Source: Antarctobacter albus (GTDB lineage Bacteria; Pseudomonadota; Alphaproteobacteria; Rhodobacterales; Rhodobacteraceae). From it: DNA of 64,000 nt. Both the position numbers and the translations under genes were made by a program. Positions within the stretch are counted from its first letter, which is position 1, and the number at the start of each line of letters is the position of its first letter. This document shows, piece after piece, positions 45,733-55,762 of this stretch. The DNA is taken from contig NZ_FMZI01000005.1 in the NCBI RefSeq assembly GCF_900101505.1, positions 186,001 through 250,000 of the forward strand. The letters run 5' to 3'. The notes below the pieces were generated by a model. That model saw only the letters and a program-made list of their open reading frames with translations. It had not been told where the DNA came from and searched no databases.

Positions 45733-46034
45733 CCAACAGTGTTTTCGGCGGATGCAGACCTTCATATCTACGATGTCAACGGCAGCAAGGTCCCGCAAAC
45801 CCGTCACTCATACAACCACCCCCGAAGGTCCGCTTCAACGGGCCGGCTCCTGACCTGCAATCTCCGCTTCGGACTGCAACCCTCCACCCCGCATGCCCTC
45901 CATGCGGATCCGCATGGCCCCGCACTCTCGCATTCCGGTGCCGGGCGTGCTACCACTGCCCTGCAACGATGGAGGCAGTGATGGACCAGACCCTTTGAAC
46001 CCCTGACATTTTCCCAGAGTTCAAAGGAGGCATC
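45733..46034 (+). promoter_or_regulatory. Leader region of the acyltransferase gene, with leader ORF and SD hairpin
   Basis: No full gene in these 300 bases. At 45969-45998 lies a tiny ORF MEAVMDQTL; its internal ATG at 45981 (MDQTL) has GGAGG at 45971-45975. Arms CCTTTGAAC (45992-46000) and GTTCAAAGG (46019-46027) are perfect and enclose an 18-base loop. The 3' arm contains the acyltransferase Shine-Dalgarno AGGAGG (46025-46030). The leader stop TGA (45996-45998) sits in the 5' arm. This layout matches translational attenuation. Confidence 0.6.
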
Positions 46035-46709
46035 ATGCCTGATCCATCCAAGCCGGGTCCTTCCCTGCCCGCGCCCGACGCGGCTTTTCCCATCATCCTG
46101 CCCGACGGCACCCCGCATCGCGGCACGGTTTTCCTGAAAAACGTGATCGACCATCCGCGCTTCGAGGTCGGCGACTACACCTACGCCTCGGACTTCGACC
46201 CGCCTGAGGACTGGGCGGCGCGGCTGGCCCCCTACCTGTTCCCCTTCAGCCAGGAAAAGCTGCGCATCGGCAAATACTGCCAGATCGCCCACGGGGTCCG
46301 GTTCATCGGCAGTTCGGCCAACCACGCGACGGACGGGCTGACCACCTTTCCCTTTGCGGTCTTCGACCCGTCGACCATGCTGGGTTACCAGCCCGACAGC
46401 CGCGACACGGTGATCGGCCATGACGTCTGGCTGGGCTATGGCGCCCTGGTCCTGCCCGGCGCGCGGATCGGCAATGGCGTCATCGTCGGCGCAGGCGCCG
46501 TGGTGCGCGGCACGGTGCCGGATTACGCTGTCGTCACCGGCAACCCGGCGCAGGTGGTCAAGATGCGGTTTGCCCCGCAAGAGATCGAGACGCTCAACGC
46601 GCTGGCCTGGTGGGACTGGCCCCCCGAGCTTGTCGCCCGGGCCCGTCCGGCGCTGGAGGCTGGCGACGTTGCCGCGCTGCAGCAAATCGCACCGGCAGAT
46701 CCCGGCTGA
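46035..46709 (+). CDS. Xenobiotic acyltransferase, hexapeptide-repeat (CatB/Vat-like)
   Basis: 224 aa left-handed beta-helix acetyltransferase. Hexapeptide turns (DTVIGHDVWLGYGALVLPGA, then RIGNGVIVGAGAVV) and the catalytic histidine in SSANHATDG resemble the Vat/CatB xenobiotic acetyltransferases. The C-terminal ALAWWDWP matches the LxxWWdW motif of that group. Substrate not known; chloramphenicol or streptogramin acetylation is only a family possibility. SD AGGAGG is masked by a hairpin. Confidence 0.88.
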   Translation: MPDPSKPGPSLPAPDAAFPIILPDGTPHRGTVFLKNVIDHPRFEVGDYTYASDFDPPEDWAARLAPYLFPFSQEKLRIGKYCQIAHGVRFIGSSANHATDGLTTFPFAVFDPSTMLGYQPDSRDTVIGHDVWLGYGALVLPGARIGNGVIVGAGAVVRGTVPDYAVVTGNPAQVVKMRFAPQEIETLNALAWWDWPPELVARARPALEAGDVAALQQIAPADPG

Positions 46710-46714
46710 GCGCG

Positions 46715-46743
46715 AAAAAGGGCGCCCTTTCACGGGCGCCCTT
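46715..46743 (-). terminator. Hairpin between the convergent acyltransferase and sulP genes
   Basis: Arms AAGGGCGCCC (46718-46727) and GGGCGCCCTT (46734-46743); the T-run is on the minus strand (46715-46719). It probably terminates the leftward sulP gene and may act on both strands. Confidence 0.75.
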
Positions 46744-46768
46744 AAAGAAACCTTGCCGGTTTGTACAA

Positions 46769-46810
46769 AATGCTGAAAACGGCGTACGTTTTGTACAAAA
46801 CGTACAAAAC
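46769..46810. repeat. TTTTGTACAAAA palindrome repeats
   Basis: TTTGTACAAAA occurs at 46770-46780 and again inside a perfect 22-bp palindrome at 46784-46805 centred on TTTTGTACAAAA, followed by another GTACAAAAC at 46802-46810. AT-rich against a GC-rich background. Possible protein binding site or mobile repeat; identity unknown. Confidence 0.7.
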
Positions 46811-46821
46811 GCCGCCCGCCC

Positions 46822-48456
46822 TCAGTGCCCGCCCAGGATGCCCGTGCGAACGTTGTAATCGACCGCCAGTTCGTAATCCGGGTCGTCGTCACTATCGACC
46901 ATCAGGTGGCCCGCCTTGGTCAACAGCTTGTGGCAATCCCGGCTCAGGTGACGCAGCTTGATCTGCTTTCCGGCGTCCTGGTACTTGCCCGCGACGGCCT
47001 CGATCGCCTGCAGGGCCGACTGATCGACCACCCGGCTTTCGTTGAAATCCACGATCACCACGTCCGGGTCGTTCTCGACGTCAAACAGTTCCATGAACCC
47101 GTCGCTGGAGCCAAAGAACAGCGGCCCCTGGATCTCGTAGACCTTGGCACCCAGATCGGTGTGGGACTCGCGCGTCTTTGCATGGATGCGCCGGGCGTTG
47201 TTCCAGGCATAGGCCAGAGCCGAGACGATGACACCGACGACAACCGCGACGGCCAGGTCTTCCATCACCGTGACGACCGTCACCAGCAGGATGACAAAGG
47301 CATCCATCGCCGGAACCTTTGTCAGGATTTTCAACGAGTTCCAGGCAAATGTCCCGATCACCACCATGAACATCACACCCACCAGCGCGGCCAGCGGGAT
47401 CAGTTCGATCAGCGGCGCGGCAAAGAGGATGAAGGTCAGCAGGAACAGCGCGGCCGCGATGCCCGCGATCCGCGTGCGCGCGCCGGATTTGACGTTGATC
47501 ATCGACTGGCCGATCATCGCACAGCCGCCCATGCCGCCGAAAAAGCCGGTCAGGATGTTCGAGGCCCCCTGCGCGATACATTCCTGGCTGGCGCCGCCGC
47601 GCTTGCCGGTGATTTCTCCCACCAGGTTCAGGGTCAGCAGCGATTCAATCAGCCCGATGGCCGCCAGGATCACGGCATAAGGCAGAATGATTTCAAGCGT
47701 TTCCAGGTTCAGAGGCACCGCCGGGATGTGGAAGGGCGGCAAGCCCCCCTGGATCGAGGCCAGGTCGCCCACGCGCGGCACGTCCAGCCCGAAGCCGATC
47801 ACCAGCGCGGCCACGACAAAGATCCCGGCCAGCGGCGCGGGCACAACCTTGCTGACCTTCGGCATGACCCAGATGATCGCCATCGTCAGCGCCGTCAGTC
47901 CCAGCATCAGGTACAGCGGCATCCCCGACAGCCATTCGCCCCCGCCCATGCCGTGCCCGGTATTTTCCATTGTTCCCGGGACCTTGAACTGACCCAGCTG
48001 GGCCAGAAAGATCACGATGGCCAGCCCGTTCACAAAGCCCAGCATGACCGGATGCGGCACCAGGCGGATGAACTTGCCCCATTGCAGCGCCCCGGCGATC
48101 ACCTGCAGAATGCCCATCAGGACGACGGTCGCGAACAGGTATTCGACCCCATGCTGCGCCACCAGCGCCACCATGACCACCGCCAGCGCCCCCGTCGCGC
48201 CAGAGATCATGCCAGGCCGCCCGCCGATCAGCGCCGTCACCAGCCCCACGAGGAAGGCCGCGTAAAGCCCCACCAGCGGGTGCACCCCGGCGACAAAGGC
48301 AAAGGCCACCGCCTCGGGCACCAGCGCCAGCGCCACGGTCAGACCCGCCAAAAGCTCGATCCGCCACCGGCTGGGCGTCAGTTTCTCGTCCGGCATCAGG
48401 GACAGGTCGGGCAATTCCACACGGTTGGCGAAACGCGCCAAGAGGGCTTTTTTCAT
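46822..48456 (-). CDS. SulP family anion transporter with STAS domain
   Basis: 544 aa from ATG 48456 with AAAGGA upstream. An N-terminal membrane domain of about 10-12 spans (residues about 30-400) contains the family motif LVPEAVAFAFVAGVHPLVGLYAA. A C-terminal STAS domain follows (VYEIQGPLFFGSSDGFMELF, then VDFNESRVVDQSALQAIE). Likely sulfate or bicarbonate import; the anion is not determined by sequence. Confidence 0.94.
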   Translation of the reverse strand: MKKALLARFANRVELPDLSLMPDEKLTPSRWRIELLAGLTVALALVPEAVAFAFVAGVHPLVGLYAAFLVGLVTALIGGRPGMISGATGALAVVMVALVAQHGVEYLFATVVLMGILQVIAGALQWGKFIRLVPHPVMLGFVNGLAIVIFLAQLGQFKVPGTMENTGHGMGGGEWLSGMPLYLMLGLTALTMAIIWVMPKVSKVVPAPLAGIFVVAALVIGFGLDVPRVGDLASIQGGLPPFHIPAVPLNLETLEIILPYAVILAAIGLIESLLTLNLVGEITGKRGGASQECIAQGASNILTGFFGGMGGCAMIGQSMINVKSGARTRIAGIAAALFLLTFILFAAPLIELIPLAALVGVMFMVVIGTFAWNSLKILTKVPAMDAFVILLVTVVTVMEDLAVAVVVGVIVSALAYAWNNARRIHAKTRESHTDLGAKVYEIQGPLFFGSSDGFMELFDVENDPDVVIVDFNESRVVDQSALQAIEAVAGKYQDAGKQIKLRHLSRDCHKLLTKAGHLMVDSDDDPDYELAVDYNVRTGILGGH

Positions 48457-48739
48457 CGGGGATCCTTTCCTGGGCGCAGCATCGGACAGCCTGTGGCCGC
48501 TAACGCCGCATCGCAGCATGTTCGCGATTCAGGGCCTCATAGCGGAACCTGGCCAAAGATGCACGGAATTCTTCCGTATGCGACCGGACCACAGCCAGTG
48601 GGTATCCCACAGAGGCAACACCGGCGGGATTGTATCACGAAACCCCGCTCGGGCGCTTGCCCTTGGACACGCATCCGGCACACTTCGGGCAAAGCGAAAC
48701 ACCGGGCGCCGCGACGCCACGCAAGGACGGGGTACAGAC

Positions 48740-49621
<882 letters not shown>

Positions 49622-49630
49622 CGCGCGGCC

Positions 49631-50308
49631 ATGCTGAGACCTGCCCTGTTCTGCCTGGCACTCGCCCTGCCCTGCGCCGCCTCGGGGGCGGTGGACTATG
49701 TCGAAACCGATGGTCTGCTCAGCGACGAGGATTTCTACCGGCTGGTCGCCTGCGCCGCCCCCCCGGGCCAGTCCTGCCGCAAGGACATGGTGCGCTGGCC
49801 CACAGACCGCCCCCTGCGGGTGCAGTTTGCCCGGATCGACCGCGCCTTTCTGGGCGGGCGGCAGAAACGCGCGCGCGCCGCGCTGGAACGGGCCATCCAG
49901 TACATCAACCGTGCCGGGGCCGGCATATCGCTCCGCGAAGTCGCGCCGGAGGCAGAGGCCGACATCCGCATCTACCTCGTCGATACGGACGGCTCCACGC
50001 CGATCAGCGGCACAGGGATCAAGGGCGTAGACGGCATGAGCGTCACCGGCGCGCGCGTCATCGTCTGGTCGCGCAGCGACACCCATGTGATCCAGCGCGC
50101 GCGGATCATCTTTGGCACCCGGCTGGACATCCGCCACTACGAATCCGCCATGATCGAGGAACTGACCCAGGCCCTGGGCCTGTTGACCGACATCCGGAAT
50201 CCCGCTTACCTCGGCAGGTCAATCTTTTCGCAGGATGACAATCAATCCAAGGACCTCGGCCCGCAGGATATCAAGGCCCTGCGCCGCCACTATCCGCCAC
50301 GGGAGTAG
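49631..50308 (+). CDS. DUF2927 family secreted protein
   Basis: 225 aa with a signal peptide (LFCLALALPCAASGA). DUF2927 features: LRVQFARIDRAFLGGRQ, ALERAIQYINRAGAG and a C-terminal HYESAMIEELTQALGLL, resembling a metallopeptidase-like fold without the canonical HExxH zinc motif. Function unknown. It starts 9 nt after mtnP, so probably in one transcript. Confidence 0.85.
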   Translation: MLRPALFCLALALPCAASGAVDYVETDGLLSDEDFYRLVACAAPPGQSCRKDMVRWPTDRPLRVQFARIDRAFLGGRQKRARAALERAIQYINRAGAGISLREVAPEAEADIRIYLVDTDGSTPISGTGIKGVDGMSVTGARVIVWSRSDTHVIQRARIIFGTRLDIRHYESAMIEELTQALGLLTDIRNPAYLGRSIFSQDDNQSKDLGPQDIKALRRHYPPRE

Positions 50309-50312
50309 CCTA

Positions 50313-50933
50313 ATGGACCTGAATCTCTGGCTGGCCTTCGTCGCCGCCTCGACCGCCCTCCTGCTGATCCCGGGCCCCACCGTTCTGCTGGTCCTGTCCT
50401 ATGCGCTCAGCAAGGGCCGGTCTGTGGCCATTGCCTCTGCCGCCGGCGTGGCCACCGGCGATTTCATCGCAATGAGCCTGTCTCTCGCGGGCCTCGGCGC
50501 GCTGGTCGCTGCCTCGGCGACGCTCTTCACGGTGCTGAAATGGGTCGGCGCCGCCTATCTGGTCTGGCTGGGGGTCAAGCTGATCCGCTCGGCCCCGCGT
50601 GAGGGGCTGGCCCTGCCCGACAGCGACGTGACCGCGCACGGCGTCTTTGGCCACAATCTCGCCGTGACCGCGCTGAACCCCAAGAGCATCGCCTTCTTCA
50701 TCGCCTTCGTACCGCAATTCGTCACCCCCCAGGCGCCGCTCCTGCCGCAGTTCGCTATCCTCGTGAGCACCTTTGTCACCCTGGCGGCGCTCAACGCCCT
50801 CGCCTATGCGCTGGCTGCCGACCGGCTGCGGCGCATGATCCAGCGACCCTCGATCCTGGCCTGGCTGACCCGCGCGGGCGGCGCCACGCTGATCGGGATG
50901 GGCGTGCTGACGGCAACACTGCGCCGCGCCTGA
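50313..50933 (+). CDS. LysE/RhtB family amino acid exporter
   Basis: 206 aa from ATG 50313. Six membrane spans; the N-terminal [20 protein letters not shown] is the LysE family hallmark, and [20 protein letters not shown] the second conserved block. It exports amino acids or homoserine lactones; substrate unknown. It starts 4 nt after the DUF2927 stop. Confidence 0.93.
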   Translation: MDLNLWLAFVAASTALLLIPGPTVLLVLSYALSKGRSVAIASAAGVATGDFIAMSLSLAGLGALVAASATLFTVLKWVGAAYLVWLGVKLIRSAPREGLALPDSDVTAHGVFGHNLAVTALNPKSIAFFIAFVPQFVTPQAPLLPQFAILVSTFVTLAALNALAYALAADRLRRMIQRPSILAWLTRAGGATLIGMGVLTATLRRA

Positions 50934-51015
50934 CAGGGGCCCTGCGGGCAGAAGACTTGCACAGCCCGCCACCGCCGCGCTACCGCGGTCGGGCGTTTCA
51001 ACCGGGGACCCTTCC

Positions 51016-51555
51016 ATGCCGCGCAAGACAGAGATCAAGGACTACATCCGGACAATCGTCGACTTCCCGCACGAGGGAATCATGTTCCGGGATGTCACCA
51101 CGCTGTTCGCCGACCCGCGCGGCTTTCGCATGGCCATCGACCAGCTCCTGCACCCCTACGCCGGGGTACGTTTCGACAAGGTGGTGGGGCTGGAGGCCCG
51201 CGGCTTCATCCTGGGCGGCGCCGTGGCGCACCAGCTCTCCGCCGGTTTCGTGCCGATCCGAAAGAAGGGCAAGCTGCCCGGCGCGGTCATCTCCGAAGAC
51301 TACCAGCTGGAATACGGCGACGCGGTGGTCGAGATCCACGACGACGCCATAGAGGCGGGCGAAAAAGTGCTGCTGGTCGATGACCTTCTGGCCACGGGCG
51401 GCACCGCCGAGGCCGGCATCAAGCTGGTCGAACGCCTGGGCGGCGAGATCATCGGCTGCGCCTTCGTGATCGACCTGCCGGACCTGGGCGGCCGCAAAAG
51501 GCTCGAAGCAATGGACATGGACGTCCATACACTCTGCACCTTCGACGGTCTCTGA
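51016..51555 (+). CDS. apt: Adenine phosphoribosyltransferase
   Basis: 179 aa. It converts adenine and PRPP to AMP. PRPP-binding motif [14 protein letters not shown] at about 120-133 and [17 protein letters not shown] near 58. Downstream of mtnP in the same direction, supporting coupled recycling of methylthioadenosine-derived adenine. Confidence 0.96.
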   Translation: MPRKTEIKDYIRTIVDFPHEGIMFRDVTTLFADPRGFRMAIDQLLHPYAGVRFDKVVGLEARGFILGGAVAHQLSAGFVPIRKKGKLPGAVISEDYQLEYGDAVVEIHDDAIEAGEKVLLVDDLLATGGTAEAGIKLVERLGGEIIGCAFVIDLPDLGGRKRLEAMDMDVHTLCTFDGL

Positions 51556-51568
51556 CACCCGCTCCGAG

Positions 51569-51630
51569 CTTCTTTGGTTTCAAAAATACCTCGGGGGAGC
51601 GCCAAAGGCGCGGGGGCAGAGCCCCCTGCC
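51569..51630. repeat. Dispersed intergenic repeat, copy 2
   Basis: CTTCTTTGGTTTCAAAAATA followed by CCTCGGGGGAG and hairpins GCGCC/GGCGC and GGGGGC-AGA-GCCCCC. It lies in the convergent gap between apt and phaZ, where the hairpin could terminate either strand. Confidence 0.7.
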
Positions 51631-51709
51631 GGAGGACGGCGCGCTTGCCGCGCAAGGACGACAGGCAAAGCGCGCGCCCGCAGGCGCGCACAATTGGATC
51701 ACCGATCGG

Positions 51710-52990
51710 TCAGCGGTGATCGGCCAGGTTCACCGGAACGGCCGCAGGGCCCTTGGGCAGGTCCGAATTGGCGTCGATGAAGTCCAGCACCAGCGGGCGG
51801 ATGTTGTTGCGCCAGCTCTTGCCGGCGAAGATGCCGTAGTGGCCCGCCCCCGGCTCCAGGTGGCTGGCCTTCTTCTCGTCCGGCAAGCCGGTACACAGAT
51901 CCAGCGCCGCCACGCATTGCCCGGGCGCCGAGATATCGTCCTTCGCGCCTTCGACGGTTTTCACCGCGACCTTGGTGATCTTGCCGATGTCCACCCGATG
52001 GCCGTCCACGATGAATTCGTTTTTGGCGATCTCGCGATTCTTGAAGACCCGCTCGACGGTCGACAGGTAGAACTCCGCCGGCATGTCCATGACCGCCAGG
52101 TATTCGTCGTAGAAACGGTTGTGCGCGTCGTGGTCCGAGGCCTCTCCGCGTGCGACGCGGATGATCTGGTCGCGGAAGGCAGCAGAGTGGCGATCCGCGT
52201 TCATCGACATGAACGAGGCCAGCTGCAACAGGCCCGGGTAGACCATGCGGCCGACGCCCTTGTACTTGAAGCCAACGCGCTGGATCATCGTCTCTTCCAG
52301 CTGCCCCATCGTCACGCGGCGGCCAAAGTCGGTCACGTCGGTGGGGGTGGCGTCCGGGTCGATCGGCCCGCCGATCAAGGTCAGGGTGCGCGGCTGCGCC
52401 TCCGGGTCCAGCTCTGCCAGGTAGGCGGTCGCGGCCAAGGTCAGCGGCGCCGGCTGGCACACGGCGATCACATGGGTATCCGGCCCCATGTGCCGCATGA
52501 ACTCCATCAGGTAGAGCGTGTAATCCTCGATATCGAACTTGCCCGCGCTCACCGGAATGTCGCGCGCATTGTGCCAGTCCGTGACGTAGACCTCGCAGTT
52601 CACGATAAGCGACTTGACGGTCGAGCGGAGTAGTGTGGCATAGTGGCCCGACATGGGCGCGACCAGCAGGATCTTCCGTGGCTGTTCCTCGCGCCCGGAG
52701 ACGTTGAAATGGATCAGGTTGCCAAAGGGTTTTTCCACCACGGTGGCGACGTCGACGAGGTGATCCTTGCCGTCCTCGCAGGTGAACGTGCGGATCCCCC
52801 AATCGGGCTTGACCACCATGCGTTCGAAGGTACGTTCCGTAACGGCACCCCATGCCGCCATCCACTCCAGCCCGGGGTTGGGAAAGGCCGAGAACACCGG
52901 GTAAGAGGCCATCGTCCGCGCCGTCGCGCCCATCCAGGCGTTGGTGTTGCGGATGCTCTCCATCAGATCATAGGTCGCCATGTAGCGCAC
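51710..52990 (-). CDS. phaZ: Intracellular polyhydroxybutyrate depolymerase
   Basis: 426 aa from GTG 52990 (AGGAG seven bases upstream), giving MRYMATYDLMES. It degrades intracellular PHB granules. The active-site cysteine is C178 in VCQPAPL, a Cys replacing the usual lipase-box Ser, as in the Ralstonia PhaZ group. The C-terminal HYGIFAGKSWRNNIRPLVLD carries the catalytic His. Divergent from phaC. Confidence 0.95.
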   Translation of the reverse strand: MRYMATYDLMESIRNTNAWMGATARTMASYPVFSAFPNPGLEWMAAWGAVTERTFERMVVKPDWGIRTFTCEDGKDHLVDVATVVEKPFGNLIHFNVSGREEQPRKILLVAPMSGHYATLLRSTVKSLIVNCEVYVTDWHNARDIPVSAGKFDIEDYTLYLMEFMRHMGPDTHVIAVCQPAPLTLAATAYLAELDPEAQPRTLTLIGGPIDPDATPTDVTDFGRRVTMGQLEETMIQRVGFKYKGVGRMVYPGLLQLASFMSMNADRHSAAFRDQIIRVARGEASDHDAHNRFYDEYLAVMDMPAEFYLSTVERVFKNREIAKNEFIVDGHRVDIGKITKVAVKTVEGAKDDISAPGQCVAALDLCTGLPDEKKASHLEPGAGHYGIFAGKSWRNNIRPLVLDFIDANSDLPKGPAAVPVNLADHR

Positions 52991-53121
52991 GACAGCACTC
53001 CTTTTGTTTCGCGGGGTCAGCGGCTTGCCGCGCACCCAGGCCCGAGCCAATTCGTCGCTTTGCCCCCCGAAACCCACGACGGTATTTCTGCACTTGCGAA
53101 GGATAGGGGGATTTGTTTCCA

Positions 53122-54924
53122 ATGACAACAAACGAGGTTGCCGCAGGCGAAAGCCGGGCGCGGCTGGAGGAGAACCTTGAGCGGGTCGAGGAACTGAGCA
53201 AGCGGCTCGTTTCGGCCCTGACCCGACGCCATCCAACGCCGCAGGCGCTGAACGGCCCCGACCACGCGCTGTATACCAAGGCCGCACAGGCCTACATGCA
53301 GGAATGGATGACCAACCCGGCCAAGCTGATCGAGCAGCAGGTCAGTTTCTGGGGCAAGACCGTCACCACCTTTGTCGAGGCGCAGCAACAACTGGCGCGC
53401 GGCAAGCTGACCGCGCCGGAGAACCCGGGCCCCAGCGACAAACGGTTCAAGAACCCGCTCTGGGACAGTCATCCCTATTTCAACTACGTCAAGCAACAGT
53501 ATCTCATCAACGCCAACGCCATCCGCGATGCGATCGACGCGATCGAGGACATGGACGAGAAGGAAAAGCGGCGTCTGCGCTATTTCAGCCAGCAGATCGT
53601 CGACATGTTCGCGCCGACCAACTTCCTGGCCACGAATCCCGACGCGCTGATGAAGGCGGTCGAGACCGAGGGCGAAAGCCTGGTGCGCGGGCTGGAAAAC
53701 CTTGTCGGCGACCTTGAAGCGAACAACGGCGAGCTTGTTGTGCGGCTGGCCGATGACAGCGCCTTCGAGATCGGCGAGAACATCGCCACCGCCCAGGGCG
53801 AGGTGATCTATCGCAACCGCATGATGGAGATCATCCAGTACAGCCCGACAACCGAACAGGTCTACGAGACCCCCATCGTGCTGTTCCCGCCCTGGATCAA
53901 CAAGTTCTACATCCTCGACCTGAAACCGCAGAACAGCCTGATCCGCTGGGTCGTGGACCAAGGCTATACCCTGTTCGTGGTCAGCTGGATCAACCCGGAC
54001 GGCAAGTACCGCGACGTCGGCCTCGAGGAATATGTCGACGAGGGTTTCCTCAAGGCGATCGAGGTCGCCAAGGACATCTGCGGGACCGACAAGATCAACG
54101 CGGTCGGCTATTGCATCGCCGGCACGACGCTCAGCCTGACCCTGTCGCTGATGAAAAAGCGTGGCGACAAGTCGGTGAAATCGGCCACTTTCTTTACCGC
54201 GCTGACCGATTTCAGCGACCAGGGAGAATTCACGCCCTTCCTGCAGGACGATTTCGCGGACGGGATCGAACAGGAGATCGACCAGGAAGGCATCCTGCCC
54301 TCCTTCATCATGGCGCGCACCTTTTCCTTTTTGCGGTCGAACGACCTGATCTACGGTCCTGCGATCCGCTCTTACATGATGGGGGAAACCCCGCCCGCCT
54401 TCGACCTGCTGTACTGGAACGGCGACGGGGCGAACCTACCGGGGCGGATGTTCAGCCAGTACCTGCGCGGGCTTTGCCAGCGCAATGAGTTTGCCGAAGG
54501 CACGTTCGAGCTTTTCGGGGAAAAGCTCAGCGTCAAGGACGTGGATGTGCCGCTGATGTCCATCGCGGCAGAGACAGATCACATTGCCGCCGCGCGTGAC
54601 GTCTATCGTGGCGTGCAGATGATGGGATCGCGGTCCAAGCATTTCGTGATGGGCCAGTCCGGCCATATCGCGGGGATCGTCAATCCGCCCTCCAAGGGCA
54701 AGTACGGCCATTTCGTCAACGACGACCTGTCCGGTGACTTCGATGCCTGGAAAGAGACCGCCGAGTTCCAGGAAGGCTCTTGGTGGCCGCACTGGGAAGG
54801 CTGGCTGCGCAAACGCTCGGGCAAGAAGGTCCCCGCGCGTGAACCGGGCGATTCGGCTTATGCGCCGCTTGCGCCCGCCCCCGGCACCTACGTTAAGCTG
54901 AAAGCGGCCCAGCAAAACCAGTGA
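53122..54924 (+). CDS. phaC: Class I poly-3-hydroxybutyrate synthase
   Basis: 600 aa from ATG 53122. It polymerises 3-hydroxybutyryl-CoA on granules. Catalytic triad C331 (GYCIAGT), D486 (AETDHIA) and H515 (GQSGHIAGIVNPP). N-terminal PhaC_N domain (about 100-270), alpha/beta hydrolase core after. It sits divergent to phaZ and ahead of two phasins; phaA/phaB and phaR are not in the window. Confidence 0.97.
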   Translation: MTTNEVAAGESRARLEENLERVEELSKRLVSALTRRHPTPQALNGPDHALYTKAAQAYMQEWMTNPAKLIEQQVSFWGKTVTTFVEAQQQLARGKLTAPENPGPSDKRFKNPLWDSHPYFNYVKQQYLINANAIRDAIDAIEDMDEKEKRRLRYFSQQIVDMFAPTNFLATNPDALMKAVETEGESLVRGLENLVGDLEANNGELVVRLADDSAFEIGENIATAQGEVIYRNRMMEIIQYSPTTEQVYETPIVLFPPWINKFYILDLKPQNSLIRWVVDQGYTLFVVSWINPDGKYRDVGLEEYVDEGFLKAIEVAKDICGTDKINAVGYCIAGTTLSLTLSLMKKRGDKSVKSATFFTALTDFSDQGEFTPFLQDDFADGIEQEIDQEGILPSFIMARTFSFLRSNDLIYGPAIRSYMMGETPPAFDLLYWNGDGANLPGRMFSQYLRGLCQRNEFAEGTFELFGEKLSVKDVDVPLMSIAAETDHIAAARDVYRGVQMMGSRSKHFVMGQSGHIAGIVNPPSKGKYGHFVNDDLSGDFDAWKETAEFQEGSWWPHWEGWLRKRSGKKVPAREPGDSAYAPLAPAPGTYVKLKAAQQNQ

Positions 54925-54939
54925 CTTGTCAGCCATATG

Positions 54940-54978
54940 CTGCGGCGCAGAAATTTTTCTTGAAATGCCGCGTCGCAG
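54940..54978 (+). promoter_or_regulatory. Pair of PhaR-type boxes before the first phasin
   Basis: CTGCGGCGCAG at 54940-54950 matches CTGC-N3-GCAG exactly; CCGCGTCGCAG at 54968-54978 is a one-mismatch copy 28 bp on. PhaR represses phasin genes through CTGC/GCAG elements in related species. Confidence 0.75.
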
Positions 54979-55048
54979 CATGCATATTCTAGTCAGTTGC
55001 TGAACGACGGGGCGGGCCCGGGGCAGCAAGACACAAGGATTGACTGAG

Positions 55049-55498
55049 ATGGCACAGACCCAGGACATCACCGCGATGATGAAAGAGATGATGGGCGCAT
55101 TCCCCGTGGACACCAAGGCCATGGAAGACGCGTTCAAAACCACCGCGACCATGAACGAAAAGCTGTCGGCGGTTGCTCTGGAAGCCGCTGAGAAGTCGAC
55201 CGAGCTGTCGGCAACCTGGACCAAGGACACCCTGTCCAAGCTGGCCGACATGTCGAAAGCCAAGGCAGAGCCGGCCGACTACGCCAAGGCGATGACCGAT
55301 TTCGCATCCGGTCAGGCCGAAGTGGCAGCCGAGAACATGGCCGCCTTCGCCGAGATCGCCAAGAAAGTCCAGATGGACACCGTCGAGCTGCTGATGGCAG
55401 CCGGCAAGGATTTCTCCGAGGACGCGACCGCGGCCATGAAGAAGGCCACCGACGAGATGACCGCGACCGCCAAGAAGGCAACCGCCGCGGCCAAGTAA
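55049..55498 (+). CDS. phaP: Phasin family protein (granule-associated), copy 1
   Basis: 149 aa from ATG 55049. Helical amphipathic phasin_2-type protein (ITAMMKEMMGAFPVDTKAME, then ELSATWTKDTLSKLADMSK) with a lysine/alanine-rich C-terminus (TAKKATAAAK). It coats PHB granules and limits their size. Paralogue of the next gene, which is nearly identical in layout. Confidence 0.93.
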   Translation: MAQTQDITAMMKEMMGAFPVDTKAMEDAFKTTATMNEKLSAVALEAAEKSTELSATWTKDTLSKLADMSKAKAEPADYAKAMTDFASGQAEVAAENMAAFAEIAKKVQMDTVELLMAAGKDFSEDATAAMKKATDEMTATAKKATAAAK

Positions 55499-55554
55499 TC
55501 GGTCTCGACCGAAAGATTTTGCGCCCTCTCCTCCCAAACTTGGCGCAATATCCT

Positions 55555-55585
55555 GGGGCAGGATCTTCGGATCCTGCCCCTTTTT
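55555..55585 (+). terminator. Terminator of the first phasin
   Basis: GGGGCAGGATC-TTCG-GATCCTGCCCC followed by TTTTT (55581-55585). Textbook rho-independent shape with a UUCG tetraloop. A near-identical one follows the second phasin. Confidence 0.93.
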
Positions 55586-55652
55586 CTTTGCCTGGCAGGA
55601 ACTTGTCCATCGCTACGTTGCCCCTGCGACAAGGGGTGCGACATAATTTTCG

Positions 55653-55692
55653 CTGCAGCGCAGCAGAAAAATCTTGAAATGCTGCGACGCAG
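55653..55692 (+). promoter_or_regulatory. Pair of PhaR-type boxes before the second phasin
   Basis: CTGCAGCGCAG (55653-55663) and CTGCGACGCAG (55682-55692) both match CTGC-N3-GCAG exactly, centred 29 bp apart, mirroring the pair upstream of the first phasin. Confidence 0.8.
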
Positions 55693-55762
55693 CATCCATC
55701 TTTGGGTCAGTGGAACGCAGCACGCCGGAGACGGCGCAACATTGGAAAAAGGATCAAGACAG

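Noticed and set aside
53085-53110. A PhaR box between phaZ and phaC (CTGCACTTGCG)
   Set aside because: It matches the CTGC-N3-GCAG pattern only partly; too weak compared with the phasin boxes.
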